Below are positions 19,150 to 27,547 of a stretch of 64,000 bases of DNA, one piece after another; the stretch's first letter is position 1, and each line of letters begins with the position of its first letter. The DNA is from Citrobacter braakii. Its GTDB lineage: Bacteria > Pseudomonadota > Gammaproteobacteria > Enterobacterales > Enterobacteriaceae. The stretch spans positions 279,792 to 343,791 of the forward strand of contig NZ_NAEW01000006.1 of assembly GCF_002075345.1 (NCBI RefSeq). Direction: 5' to 3'. The position numbers and the translations under genes were made by a program. Under the pieces are notes generated by a model. The model was not told the origin of the DNA, ran no database searches, and worked only from the letters and a program-made list of their open reading frames with translations.

Positions 19150-19174
19150 CAGACATCTGTAAATTAGCAACGAT

Positions 19175-19339
19175 TCACTCCACCTGATCGCGTCGCAGCC
19201 CGACGTCCCGCAGCCGCTCATTACTCATCTGTTGCAATACGCGCCGCGTTTGCGCCCGTAACCGCCACCCCTTATATGCCCGCCAGATCAGAACAAACCC
19301 AATAAATGGCTGCTTTGCTTTATTCTCATGAAATTCCAT
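19175..19339 (-). CDS. yjiS: DUF1127 small protein YjiS
   Basis: 54 residues, too short for a standard open-frame cut-off but clearly coding. It starts MEFHENKAKQPFIGFV and ends with the DUF1127 (YjiS-like) signature RRVLQQMSNERLRDVGLRRDQVE. The protein is very basic, with Trp/Arg-rich middle (WRAYKGWRLRAQTR). Other DUF1127 proteins act in RNA turnover or in phosphate and virulence regulation in alphaproteobacteria; the E. coli YjiS role is unknown. GGTATGG precedes the start, and the gene is divergent from yjiR, as in E. coli. Confidence 0.88.
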   Translation of the reverse strand: MEFHENKAKQPFIGFVLIWRAYKGWRLRAQTRRVLQQMSNERLRDVGLRRDQVE

Positions 19340-19424
19340 ACCTTGCCTCCCCGCCTTGTCTGAGGCTTTATCTTCACGGATTTGGCCCTAAGCAATACAG
19401 ACTCACAAAGTACTTTTATTTAAC

Positions 19425-19495
19425 ATACAGATTGGTTAAAAAGAGTTCTGCATCGCTTTTTTCACGCCAATCTGTACTGGTTTTTTAATCTGTAT
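19425..19495. promoter_or_regulatory. Three AATCTGTAT half-sites, candidate MocR (YjiR) operator
   Basis: ATACAGATTGG (19425-19435) is inverted relative to CCAATCTGTA (19467-19476), and AATCTGTAT is repeated directly at 19487-19495. MocR regulators bind direct and inverted repeats just upstream of their own gene; this array ends 21 bases before the yjiR start and also lies in the yjiS promoter region. Confidence 0.6.
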
Positions 19496-19516
19496 GATAC
19501 CCATGAGGGATACAGC

Positions 19517-20929
19517 ATGACGCGTTATCAACATCTGGCCAATCTGCTGGCCGAACGCATTGAGCAGGGGTTGTATCGCCATGGCGAAAAACTGCCTTCG
19601 GTACGTAACCTGAGTCAGGAGCACGGGGTCAGTATCAGCACCGTCCAGCAGGCGTATCAGATGCTGGAACAGCGGCAACTGATCACCCCGCAGCCGCGTT
19701 CCGGTTATTTTGTCGCGCCGCAAAAAGCGCTGCCGCCCGTACCGCCGATGTCACGCCCGGTGCAGCGTCCGGTCGAGATAACGCAGTGGGATCTGGTGCT
19801 GGATATGCTAAAAGGGCATAGCGATAAATCTGTGATCCCCTTCAGCAGCGGCGCACCAGATGTCAGTCAACCGAGCCTGAAACCGCTCTGGCGCGAACTC
19901 AGCCGCGTAGTGCAGTATAACCTGAAGGCAGTGCTGGGGTACGACAAGCTTCCCGGCAGCCAGGATCTGCGCCAGCAGATCGCCCGTCTGATGCTGGACA
20001 GCGGTTCACTCCTCAACGCCGATGATATTGTGATAACCAACGGGAGCCAGAGCGGAATGTCGCTGGCGCTGCTGGCGGTTTGTCAGCCAGGGGACATTGT
20101 CGCCGTTGAATCCCCCACCTACTACGGCACAATGCAGCTACTGCGCGGCCTGGGGATCAAGGTGATTGAGATCCCAACCGATCCGGATACCGGGATCAGC
20201 ATTGAAGCGCTGGAGCTGGCGCTGGATCAGTGGCCGATCAAAGGCGTGCTGCTGGTTCCCAACTGCAACAACCCTCTCGGGTTCATTATGCCGGATGCGC
20301 GTAAGCGGGCGGTGCTCGCCCTCGCCCAGCGTCACGACATCGTCATTTTTGAAGATGATGTGTATGGCGAACTGGCCACAGAGTATCCGCGCCCGCGTAC
20401 GATCCACTCCTGGGACAGTGACGGCCGGGTAATACTCTGCAGTTCGTTTACCAAATCCGTAGCCCCCGGACTGCGCGTGGGTTGGGTGGTTCCCGGTCGC
20501 TATTACAACAAACTGCTACATATGAAGTACGCCGTCATTGGTACTAACGTTCCCGCTACGCAGTTGGCAGCAGCCTCCTTTGTGCGCGAAGGTCATTACC
20601 ATCGGCATATCCGGCGTATGCGCCAGATTTATCAGCGTAATATGGAGATCTACACCTGCTGGGTACGGGAATATTTTCCCTGCGGGATCTGCGTCACCCG
20701 ACCGAAAGGCGGCTTTATGCTGTGGGTCGAGCTGCCGCTCCAGGTCGATATGGTCTGCGTCGCTAAGCAGCTCTGTCGCCTGAAAATCCAGGTCGCACCG
20801 GGATCGCTGTTCTCCGCTTCCGGAAAGTATCGCAACTGCGTACGCATCAACTGCGCGTTACCGCCAAACGAGAAGCATCAGGAAGTGATGCAAAAGCTCG
20901 GCGAGGCGGTAAAGATGGCGATAGAGTAA
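19517..20929 (+). CDS. yjiR: MocR-type regulator YjiR (GntR helix-turn-helix plus aminotransferase-like domain)
   Basis: 470 residues, as in E. coli. The N-terminal winged helix (residues ~1-70) has RHGEKLPSVRNLSQEHGVSISTVQQAYQMLEQRQLI. The remainder is a fold-type I aminotransferase-like domain that binds PLP: the asparagine segment NCNNPLGFI, the aspartate in FEDDVYGEL, the Schiff-base lysine in SSFTKSVAPGLRVGW (about residue 314), and a C-terminal arginine in NCVRINCALP. MocR proteins sense PLP or an amino-acid adduct. The target is unknown; the operator-like repeats upstream suggest autoregulation. Confidence 0.93.
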   Translation: MTRYQHLANLLAERIEQGLYRHGEKLPSVRNLSQEHGVSISTVQQAYQMLEQRQLITPQPRSGYFVAPQKALPPVPPMSRPVQRPVEITQWDLVLDMLKGHSDKSVIPFSSGAPDVSQPSLKPLWRELSRVVQYNLKAVLGYDKLPGSQDLRQQIARLMLDSGSLLNADDIVITNGSQSGMSLALLAVCQPGDIVAVESPTYYGTMQLLRGLGIKVIEIPTDPDTGISIEALELALDQWPIKGVLLVPNCNNPLGFIMPDARKRAVLALAQRHDIVIFEDDVYGELATEYPRPRTIHSWDSDGRVILCSSFTKSVAPGLRVGWVVPGRYYNKLLHMKYAVIGTNVPATQLAAASFVREGHYHRHIRRMRQIYQRNMEIYTCWVREYFPCGICVTRPKGGFMLWVELPLQVDMVCVAKQLCRLKIQVAPGSLFSASGKYRNCVRINCALPPNEKHQEVMQKLGEAVKMAIE

Positions 20930-20980
20930 ACCGGACCGCCCGGTGATTTCGGCCAGACGATTATGCGATTTAACTCATAT

Positions 20981-21472
20981 CTAATGACTTAAACCCTGAA
21001 TATCTTCTGCGGAAAGCCGGGTAATTTTTTGTACCGTGCAGATATCAATACCGTCTGCCAGCATGGTGTGGGCAATACGGAGCGCCTCATCAAGTCGCCC
21101 TTCTATAAGCCCTTCTTGTCGCCCTTCCTGTACCCCTTCCAGCCTGCCTTTTTGTAGCCCTGCCTCATGCAATCTGTCGGCGATCGTCATCAAGTGCTCC
21201 TTATGCTGCGGTGAACGTTCGGCAACCTCACGAATAAACTCACTGAATCGAGGTGCATCGCCAGTTCGTAAAATATAATTAAACAGCGTCTTTATCTGGC
21301 TGTCATTAGTCAGTCCGGTAAGTAGCAGGGAAACAATTTTCTCGACCAGCCCCATAAGTTCGCGCAGCGAAGCGGGAAGATGTATTTGTAGAAAATCCCG
21401 AGCTGTCTCAGGGTGGCGCAAAAACGTTTTAAAGACCGCATCATGCGGGGTGGAAGTCGGTACTTTGTTCAT
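20981..21472 (-). pseudogene. Rpn recombination-promoting nuclease homologue with internal in-frame deletion
   Basis: 163 residues against about 290-310 for RpnA-E/YjiPQ family members. The start [39 protein letters not shown] is the normal N-terminus. It then jumps directly to the C-terminal part [32 protein letters not shown]. The tail with repeated Gly-Arg ([21 protein letters not shown]) is kept. About 130 residues that hold the PD-(D/E)XK catalytic core are missing without loss of frame. So the product is unlikely to cut DNA, though the C-terminal part could still be made, as short forms of RpnA-C are in E. coli. It sits at the rpnD (yjiPQ) position. Confidence 0.8.
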
Positions 21473-21702
21473 GGCGATCCATCACCTGGAAATAAGATGC
21501 CGTGACTGTAGCGCTGGTAAACCACACCCTCACCTGTAACTTTCTCTCTTTGCGAGGCGATTTCCGGGATAAAAACGCCCCTTTGTAACGTCTGCATTTG
21601 TCTGGAACGCATCACGCAAAATCACGACTTCAATGCACATTCCCGCTTTTTCACCGCAGGGCCTGTGCTATAACAAGTCATCACTTTCATGGAGGACACT
21701 AT

Positions 21703-22518
21703 GTGACGCATACCCGGGATATTCCACAATCGTTCTGGCGTGATGAGCAACTGCCGTGGCTGGAGCTTCGCAGCACCTGGCAAAGTCAGCAGGCCTATAA
21801 GCGCCATCACCACTCTCAGCTCTCGATTGGGGCAATTCTCGAGGGAGGAACCTGCTGCCTGTGCGATGACAAGGAATACCATCTGAAGGTGGGCGATCTC
21901 ATTGTGATCCCACCACTGGCACCTCACAGCTGTAATCCCGTCAACGGGGAATTTCGCAGCTATCACATGCTTTATCTTGATGCCCGGTGGTGTCTTACCC
22001 ATCTGCCTGCGCAGAACAGCAATCAACGGCTTAGCACGTGCACTCCTGTTATCCGCGATCCGCAATTATTCCAGTGCTACATGCACCTTGTGGCGCTCAT
22101 GCCGCAACGGCAAACGACGCAGATAACTGATGCCGCACAAGCATTGCTGCGCTCGCTGCCATTGCAGTCGATAACACCGGAAAACCTAAGCGTCACCAGC
22201 CAGTATCTGCGCGAGCGGTTGCAGTCCAGTCTGCACTCCCCACCCTCGCTGGATGAGCTGGCAGATGAGTGTCACATGCGTAAAGAGACGCTGATTCGGA
22301 CCTTTAAGCAGGACACCGGGCTGACGCCGGGAAATTATCTGAACATCATGCGGATTGACTATGCCCGTCAGCGGCTACGGGCCGGGGACGAGATTGTCGA
22401 TGTCGGCTATCAGAGCGGGTTTGCCGACCAGAGCCATTTCCATCGCACCTTTGTTCGCTACACAGCAGCCACACCGCGCCAGTACGCACTGGGACGATCA
22501 ATATCAGACAATAATTAG
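21703..22518 (+). CDS. AraC-family transcriptional regulator
   Basis: 271 residues from a GTG at 21703; GGAGG lies seven bases upstream. The frame is open back to 21598, but those residues look like leader. The N-terminal cupin sensing domain has HHHSQLSIGAILEGG and GDLIVIPPLAPHSCNP. The C-terminal double helix-turn-helix has DELADECHMRKETLIRTFKQDTGLTPGNYL and GYQSGFADQSHFHRTFVRYTAATPRQY. It is followed after 48 bases by a LysE-type exporter, a pairing in which the regulator usually controls the exporter in response to an amino acid or amino-acid-like ligand. Not present at this place in E. coli. Confidence 0.88.
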   Translation: MTHTRDIPQSFWRDEQLPWLELRSTWQSQQAYKRHHHSQLSIGAILEGGTCCLCDDKEYHLKVGDLIVIPPLAPHSCNPVNGEFRSYHMLYLDARWCLTHLPAQNSNQRLSTCTPVIRDPQLFQCYMHLVALMPQRQTTQITDAAQALLRSLPLQSITPENLSVTSQYLRERLQSSLHSPPSLDELADECHMRKETLIRTFKQDTGLTPGNYLNIMRIDYARQRLRAGDEIVDVGYQSGFADQSHFHRTFVRYTAATPRQYALGRSISDNN

Positions 22519-22566
22519 CGTTGCGTCAGGCGTACGCTGATCTCTGATTCATTTTCTGAGGTCGCT

Positions 22567-23217
22567 ATGTCGCTGCTTGCTGAACTTTTTCCGTCTGCTT
22601 TTCCCGCGCTGGCGCTGGCGCATTTTGTTGCACTACTCAGCCCAGGGCCGGACTTCTTTTTACTGGTCGGTTACGCCGTACGTTACCGGATGCGCGGCAG
22701 CGCCGGACTGTGCGTGGGGATCGCCATTGGCAACGGGCTGTATATTCTGCTGGCGATTATTGGTTGGGGGATTCTGCGCCAGCTTCCCCTGCTGTTTACG
22801 GTTATTGAGCTGCTGGGCGCGCTCTATTTATTATGGATTGGCAGCCTGCTTATACGCAGCCGCCCGCAAACCCTGACCGGAGCAGACGCCCAGTCTACCT
22901 GTCCAGGATTTGGTAAACAGCTGCTGCTGGGATTAGGTTCATCGCTGCTCAACCCAAAAAATGCGCTGTTCTATCTGGCGCTGATGACCGCCCTGCTCGG
23001 CCCGTCGGTGACGCTGCTGCAACAAACCATGAGCGGGATCTGGATGACCAGCGTGGTGTTGTTCTGGGATCTGCTGATCGTGATGTTCATCGGCTTACCG
23101 CAGATCCAGCGACGGTTAACCAGAAGGATATTGTGGATCGAGCGTATCGCCGGCGGCGTATTGATCATCTTCGGCAGTGCGATCGCGCTGCGGTTTCTGC
23201 AGAGCGTCACTTTCTGA
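22567..23217 (+). CDS. LysE/RhtB family amino-acid exporter
   Basis: 216 residues with six hydrophobic segments. The family signature is near the N-terminus: HFVALLSPGPDFFLLVGYAV, and the loop GLGSSLLNPKNALFYLALM lies in the middle. Members export amino acids such as lysine, threonine, homoserine or leucine. The substrate here cannot be told. TTCTGAGGTCGCT gives a GAGGT ribosome site. It is probably co-transcribed with the AraC-type regulator before it. Confidence 0.9.
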   Translation: MSLLAELFPSAFPALALAHFVALLSPGPDFFLLVGYAVRYRMRGSAGLCVGIAIGNGLYILLAIIGWGILRQLPLLFTVIELLGALYLLWIGSLLIRSRPQTLTGADAQSTCPGFGKQLLLGLGSSLLNPKNALFYLALMTALLGPSVTLLQQTMSGIWMTSVVLFWDLLIVMFIGLPQIQRRLTRRILWIERIAGGVLIIFGSAIALRFLQSVTF

Positions 23218-23331
23218 TAAGCGTGACGATTTTCTGCAAATAAAGCGGATAAACTCGTTTAATTAATATCCAATCCGCATTACACTTTGGGTGGCTATTA
23301 TCCATTCAACCAATTCTTCCCGAGGTGCGAT

Positions 23332-23367
23332 GTGCTGATTGTTACCTGTAATCGTTACGTTTTCTGA
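23332..23367 (+). CDS. Candidate mdtM leader peptide
   Basis: GTG start at 23332 with GAGG six bases upstream; eleven codons reading MLIVTCNRYVF, then TGA. A second tiny frame (ATG-TGC-TGA) overlaps at 23330. The stop lies inside the left arm of a 28-bp palindrome (23357-23384), and a T-tailed hairpin follows (23396-23419), the usual arrangement of ribosome-sensing leaders. No protein evidence; inferred from layout. Confidence 0.4.
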   Translation: MLIVTCNRYVF

Positions 23368-23384
23368 CTCGAGTCTGAAAACGT
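23357..23384. promoter_or_regulatory. 28-bp palindrome in the mdtM leader
   Basis: ACGTTTTC, T, GACTC then GAGTC, T, GAAAACGT: symmetric apart from one T-T pair. It overlaps the end of the candidate leader frame. As RNA it forms a 13-pair hairpin; as DNA it could be an operator. It lies 157 bases before the mdtM start. Confidence 0.6.
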
Positions 23385-23395
23385 TTCTCCTGTTT

Positions 23396-23419
23396 GCGCC
23401 TCGCGCAGGCAGCGTTTTT
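23396..23419 (+). terminator. Candidate attenuator hairpin upstream of mdtM
   Basis: GCGCCT (23396-23401) pairs with AGGC-(A)-GC (23407-23413), six pairs with a single bulged A, followed by GTTTTT. It is placed between the palindrome and the mdtM ribosome site, so reading through it would be needed for mdtM expression if transcription starts upstream. Confidence 0.45.
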
Positions 23420-23540
23420 GATTACATGAAATTCAGTACATTTGCAGTCTGCTTTTTTCTGTCATCGGTCTGACGTCTCAAAGACGGTATTGAATTTCGC
23501 TATTCCCGTTGAGGGTTTTCTCCCGAAAAGGAGCTGTTTT

Positions 23541-24782
23541 ATGCAACGGATTCTCGCGTTTTTCTCCCAACGCACCACGACGCTATTTTTTCCTGTCGCG
23601 TTGATTTTATATGACTTCGCCGCTTATCTGTCGACGGACCTGATCCAGCCAGGCATCATCAATGTGGTGCGTGATTTCAACGCCGACGTCAGCCTGGCCC
23701 CCGCTGCGGTGAGCCTCTATCTGGCTGGCGGCATGGCGCTGCAATGGCTGCTGGGACCGCTCTCCGACCGGATTGGCCGTCGACCGGTGCTGATTGCGGG
23801 GGCGTTAATCTTTACGCTCGCCTGCGCTGCCACGCTATTGACCACCTCAATGACGCAATTTCTGGTCGCCCGATTTGTACAGGGCACCAGCATCTGCTTT
23901 ATCGCTACCGTTGGCTATGTCACGGTGCAGGAGGCGTTTGGGCAAACGAAGGCCATTAAGTTAATGGCGATAATCACCTCCATTGTGCTGGTTGCGCCAG
24001 TTATCGGCCCGCTCTCCGGCGCAGCGCTGATGCACTTTGTACACTGGAAGGTCCTGTTCGCCATTATCGCCGCCATGGGGCTTATCGCCCTGATAGGGCT
24101 AGCGTTAGCAATGCCGGAAACCGTTAAGCGCGGCGCGGTGCCGTTCAGTGCACGCGGCGTACTGCGTGATTTCCGCGACGTTTTCCGTAACCGGGTGTTC
24201 TTGTTTGGCGCAGCCACGCTGTCGCTAAGCTATATCCCGATGATGAGCTGGGTGGCGGTCTCGCCGGTGATCCTGATCGACGCTGGCGGTATGAGCACAT
24301 CAGAGTTCGCCTGGGCGCAGGCACCGGTGTTTGGCGCGGTGATCGTCGCCAATATGGTGGTTGTTCGTTTTGTGAAGGATCCAACCCAGCCACGCTTTAT
24401 CTGGCGGGCGGCCCCCATTCAACTGAGCGGACTGGCGGTGCTGATTGTCGGCAATTTGCTGTGGCCGCACGTCTGGCTGTGGTCGGTGCTGGGAACCAGC
24501 CTGTATGCGTTTGGCATTGGTATGATCTTTCCGACGCTGTTCCGCTTTACGCTGTTTTCCAACAACTTACCGAAGGGTACGGTCTCGGCGTCGCTGAATA
24601 TGGTCATCCTGACGGTGATGGCGGTTTCTGTCGAAATCGGACGTTGGCTGTGGTTTAACGGCGGCAGGATTTCGTTTCATCTGCTGGCGGTTGCGGCGGG
24701 TATTGCTGTCGTCTTTACCCTGGCAGGCTTACTGAAGCGGGTTCGCCAGCATGAAACAACAACGTTAGCCACTGAAAACTAA
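23541..24782 (+). CDS. mdtM: Multidrug efflux MFS transporter MdtM
   Basis: DHA1-family drug:proton antiporter (YjiO), 413 residues, close to E. coli MdtM (410). The frame extends upstream to 23442, but the ATG at 23541 is chosen because AAGGAGC precedes it and [23 protein letters not shown] falls at the family position. Twelve membrane segments; motif A is [16 protein letters not shown] between helices 2 and 3, and motif C lies in helix 5 ([13 protein letters not shown]). Known substrates of the E. coli protein include chloramphenicol, quaternary ammonium compounds and bile salts, and it helps in alkaline pH tolerance. A structured leader precedes it. Confidence 0.94.
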   Translation: MQRILAFFSQRTTTLFFPVALILYDFAAYLSTDLIQPGIINVVRDFNADVSLAPAAVSLYLAGGMALQWLLGPLSDRIGRRPVLIAGALIFTLACAATLLTTSMTQFLVARFVQGTSICFIATVGYVTVQEAFGQTKAIKLMAIITSIVLVAPVIGPLSGAALMHFVHWKVLFAIIAAMGLIALIGLALAMPETVKRGAVPFSARGVLRDFRDVFRNRVFLFGAATLSLSYIPMMSWVAVSPVILIDAGGMSTSEFAWAQAPVFGAVIVANMVVVRFVKDPTQPRFIWRAAPIQLSGLAVLIVGNLLWPHVWLWSVLGTSLYAFGIGMIFPTLFRFTLFSNNLPKGTVSASLNMVILTVMAVSVEIGRWLWFNGGRISFHLLAVAAGIAVVFTLAGLLKRVRQHETTTLATEN

Positions 24783-24785
24783 CCT

Positions 24786-24860
24786 GCCGGATGGCACTGA
24801 CGCTTATCCGGCCTATGTCGTAGTGATAGGCCGGATAGGGCGCTTGCGCCGCATCCGGCA
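24786..24860. repeat. BIME (paired REP elements)
   Basis: Two inverted REP units, GCCGGATGGC...GCTTATCCGGC and GGCCGGATAGGGCGC...GCATCCGGC, between the convergent ends of mdtM and the beta-lyase gene. Confidence 0.85.
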
Positions 24861-24874
24861 ACCATCACATTATC

Positions 24875-26065
24875 TTAAGCAATGCGCGCAAACCCTGCTT
24901 CCAGATCGGCAATCAGGTCGCCAATATCCTCAAGGCCAATATGCACCCTGACCAGTGTGCCGCTGAAATCTACCTCTCCGGCTGGGCGAATGCTGTTCAG
25001 CTCTTCTGGCTGATTCGCCAGAATAAGCGACTCAAATCCGCCCCACGAATAGGCCATATGGAACAGCGAGAAGTTATCGAGGAAATTCGCCATCTGCTCG
25101 TCGGTCAGTCTCTTTTTCAGCACAAACGAGAACAGGCCTGAGCTTCCGGCAAAGTCACGCTGAAAATACTCGTGTCCCGGACATTCCGGTAATGCCGGAT
25201 GATTCACCCGCGCCACTTCCGGCCTTGCCGACAGCCAGCGGGCAATATGGATGCTGCTCTCCTGATGCTGCTTAAGACGTACCGCCAGGGTACGCAATCC
25301 ACGGCTGCCGTTGTAGGCCGTATCGGCATCCAGCGTTTGCCCCATCAAATAGGAGTTCTCGCGCAGACGATCCCAACAACGCGCGTTGGACACCGCCGTG
25401 CCCAGCATGCCGTCCGAATGACCGATGGTGTACTTCGTTCCCGCCTGAATGGAAATATCCACGCCATATTCCAGCGCTTTGAACAGCACACCCGCCGCCC
25501 AGGTGTTGTCGATCATAATGACAATCTCCGGATTAACCGCGCGGATAGCTTTCACCATCCCCGGTACATCCTGGACTTCCATGGTGATCGAACTTGGCGA
25601 TTCGAGGAATACAACTTTCGTTTCCGGACGCAGAAGATCAACGATACCAGCACCAATCAACGGATCGTAATACGTTGTTTCCACATTGAATTTACTCAGG
25701 ATCTTATTGCAAAAATCCTGAGTTGGCTCGTAGGCCGCGCCCGTCATCAAAATATGATCGCCACCCTGAACAAACGCCAGAATCGCATTGGTCACCGCCG
25801 CAGCGCCACACGGGTATAGCGCGCAGCCAACGCCGCCTTCCAGTTCGCTCATTGCCTTCTGGAAGGCAAAGTGGGTGTAGGTTCCGCGGCGACCATAAAA
25901 CAGCTCGCCATTTGCGCGATTGGCGGTGGCGAATTTTTTGTCTTTCACGGTATCAAACACCAGCGAAGAAGCGCGCTGGATAACCGGATTCACCGCTCCC
26001 TGGGTGTAGCGTTTGTCGCGACCCGCAACAACCAATTGCGTCTCAAGCTTCATTGCGTCTTTCAT
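24875..26065 (-). CDS. PLP-dependent trans-sulfuration enzyme, MetC-like
   Basis: 396 residues, Cys/Met metabolism PLP enzyme family, MetC subgroup. It shows [12 protein letters not shown], the phosphate-binding tyrosine and arginine in [17 protein letters not shown], the PLP-contacting aspartate in MIDNTWAAG, and the Schiff-base lysine in [14 protein letters not shown] (about residue 212). Likely a cystathionine beta-lyase or cysteine/cystine C-S lyase. The start ATG has AGGAG five bases upstream. It lies 30 bases after a DAACS symporter gene read in the same direction, with a divergent LysR regulator, so it may degrade an imported sulfur amino acid. Exact substrate is inferred. Confidence 0.85.
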   Translation of the reverse strand: MKDAMKLETQLVVAGRDKRYTQGAVNPVIQRASSLVFDTVKDKKFATANRANGELFYGRRGTYTHFAFQKAMSELEGGVGCALYPCGAAAVTNAILAFVQGGDHILMTGAAYEPTQDFCNKILSKFNVETTYYDPLIGAGIVDLLRPETKVVFLESPSSITMEVQDVPGMVKAIRAVNPEIVIMIDNTWAAGVLFKALEYGVDISIQAGTKYTIGHSDGMLGTAVSNARCWDRLRENSYLMGQTLDADTAYNGSRGLRTLAVRLKQHQESSIHIARWLSARPEVARVNHPALPECPGHEYFQRDFAGSSGLFSFVLKKRLTDEQMANFLDNFSLFHMAYSWGGFESLILANQPEELNSIRPAGEVDFSGTLVRVHIGLEDIGDLIADLEAGFARIA

Positions 26066-26095
26066 AACATCTCCTGTTCTTAATCCGTGTGAAAC

Positions 26096-27328
26096 CTATA
26101 CCACCGCAGCAGTAGAGTTTATTTCAGTGTTGGTCTGCTTTTTTCCAGCGAACCGTTCAACAATCTGCGCCGCATTCAAATCATGGATAACGTTAATCAG
26201 TGTGGCAGGCGCATCGGTAATCGTGCCCAGCACTACCAACATCGGGATCGCTTCCATTGGCAGGCCCAGCGTAGTGACGATAAAGATTTCACCGAGGAAT
26301 GCCCCGCCCGGTACGCCGCCGACGATAATGGCGGAGAGCACCGCAATCAGCATGGTCAGGAAGAAGGTCTCGGTGGTGAACTCCATGCCCAGCACGGAAT
26401 AGATAAAGACAATTTTCAGCGCGGCAATCATCGCCACGCCACCTTTGTTCAGGTTAACCAGTAGCGGAATGGAGACATCAACGATTTCCGGGTTAATCCC
26501 CATCGCCTTACCGGCACGCAGCGTCACCGGGAGAGTCCCCAGCGAAGAGCAGGTTCCCAGCGCAGTCGCAGACGGTTCAATCGCATTACGCCAGAAGGCT
26601 TTGACCGCCGGAATCCCGCCGCCAATATACGAATAGAGAATCGAGCCAAAAACAAAGTAGACCAGCGTGGCCACCATGAACAGGCCGATGGCGCGAGCAA
26701 AGGTCAGCAGCAGTGCAGAGTCCTGACTGGCCATAGTGGCAGCGAAATAGCAGCCCAGGCCAATCGGTGCAACCTTCATAATGATTGAGACGATCTTCAT
26801 GATCACGGTATTGGCATCTTCCAGCAGCGACGCAATGCGCTTACCGGCCTGATCCGATTGACCAATCGCCACACCAGCAATAATCGCCATCACAATCAGC
26901 GCCAGAATATTGGACTTAGAAAACAGTCCGATAAAGTCGCTGGTCGTGATCATGCTGACAAAATCCATCTTACCGCTGCCCGCCTGCACCGACTGCGAAA
27001 GATCGATAGTGACGCCCTGCGCCGGGTTATACCATAGCGCCAGCGCAACGATCCCGGCAGCCGGAATAAAGGCCATTGCGATCGAAACAATAAAGATAAT
27101 CGCCATAATGCGCCCCAGCCTTTTCAGGTCGGTCATACTGGCGATCGAAGACATGACGCTGATCCCCACCAGCGGCACAATAATCATAAATAGCAGATTT
27201 AAGAATATCTGGCCGATTGGCTGGAGTTTACTTGCAAATGAGGGGGCATAAATACCTAATAAGCCGCCAATCACCAGAGCAACTAATAAAATAATCGACG
27301 ATCTGTAGGGTTCGAGTCGTGACCACAT
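26096..27328 (-). CDS. DAACS-family dicarboxylate/amino acid:cation symporter
   Basis: 410 residues from the ATG at 27328 (preceded by AAAGGTACCG); a GTG at 27370 is the alternative start. About eight to ten helices and two re-entrant hairpins. The serine-rich hairpin is SATALGTCSSLGTLPVT, and PGGAFLGEIFIV and TITDAPATLINVIHDLNAAQIV are family pieces. Members carry glutamate, aspartate, C4-dicarboxylates, serine or cystine with sodium or protons. Operon position upstream of a MetC-like lyase suggests an amino acid such as cystine or cystathionine; that is inference. Confidence 0.88.
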   Translation of the reverse strand: MWSRLEPYRSSIILLVALVIGGLLGIYAPSFASKLQPIGQIFLNLLFMIIVPLVGISVMSSIASMTDLKRLGRIMAIIFIVSIAMAFIPAAGIVALALWYNPAQGVTIDLSQSVQAGSGKMDFVSMITTSDFIGLFSKSNILALIVMAIIAGVAIGQSDQAGKRIASLLEDANTVIMKIVSIIMKVAPIGLGCYFAATMASQDSALLLTFARAIGLFMVATLVYFVFGSILYSYIGGGIPAVKAFWRNAIEPSATALGTCSSLGTLPVTLRAGKAMGINPEIVDVSIPLLVNLNKGGVAMIAALKIVFIYSVLGMEFTTETFFLTMLIAVLSAIIVGGVPGGAFLGEIFIVTTLGLPMEAIPMLVVLGTITDAPATLINVIHDLNAAQIVERFAGKKQTNTEINSTAAVV

Positions 27329-27547
27329 AATCGGTACCTTTAGAATAATATTTAATGAGATTAAATTCACAATGTGATGAGTTTCCGTTTCGCCTCCTTT
27401 TATTTTGTGACGTAACTCACCTAAGTTGTTATTTTTTCATTTTGCCAGCAAGTTGTTTCCTGTGATTCAATAGTTGCATGTTTAAAACGCGAATGTAACG
27501 GCCTATTCGTACCGTTTTTGCAAATCACTTGTGAATAAAAGGAAACT

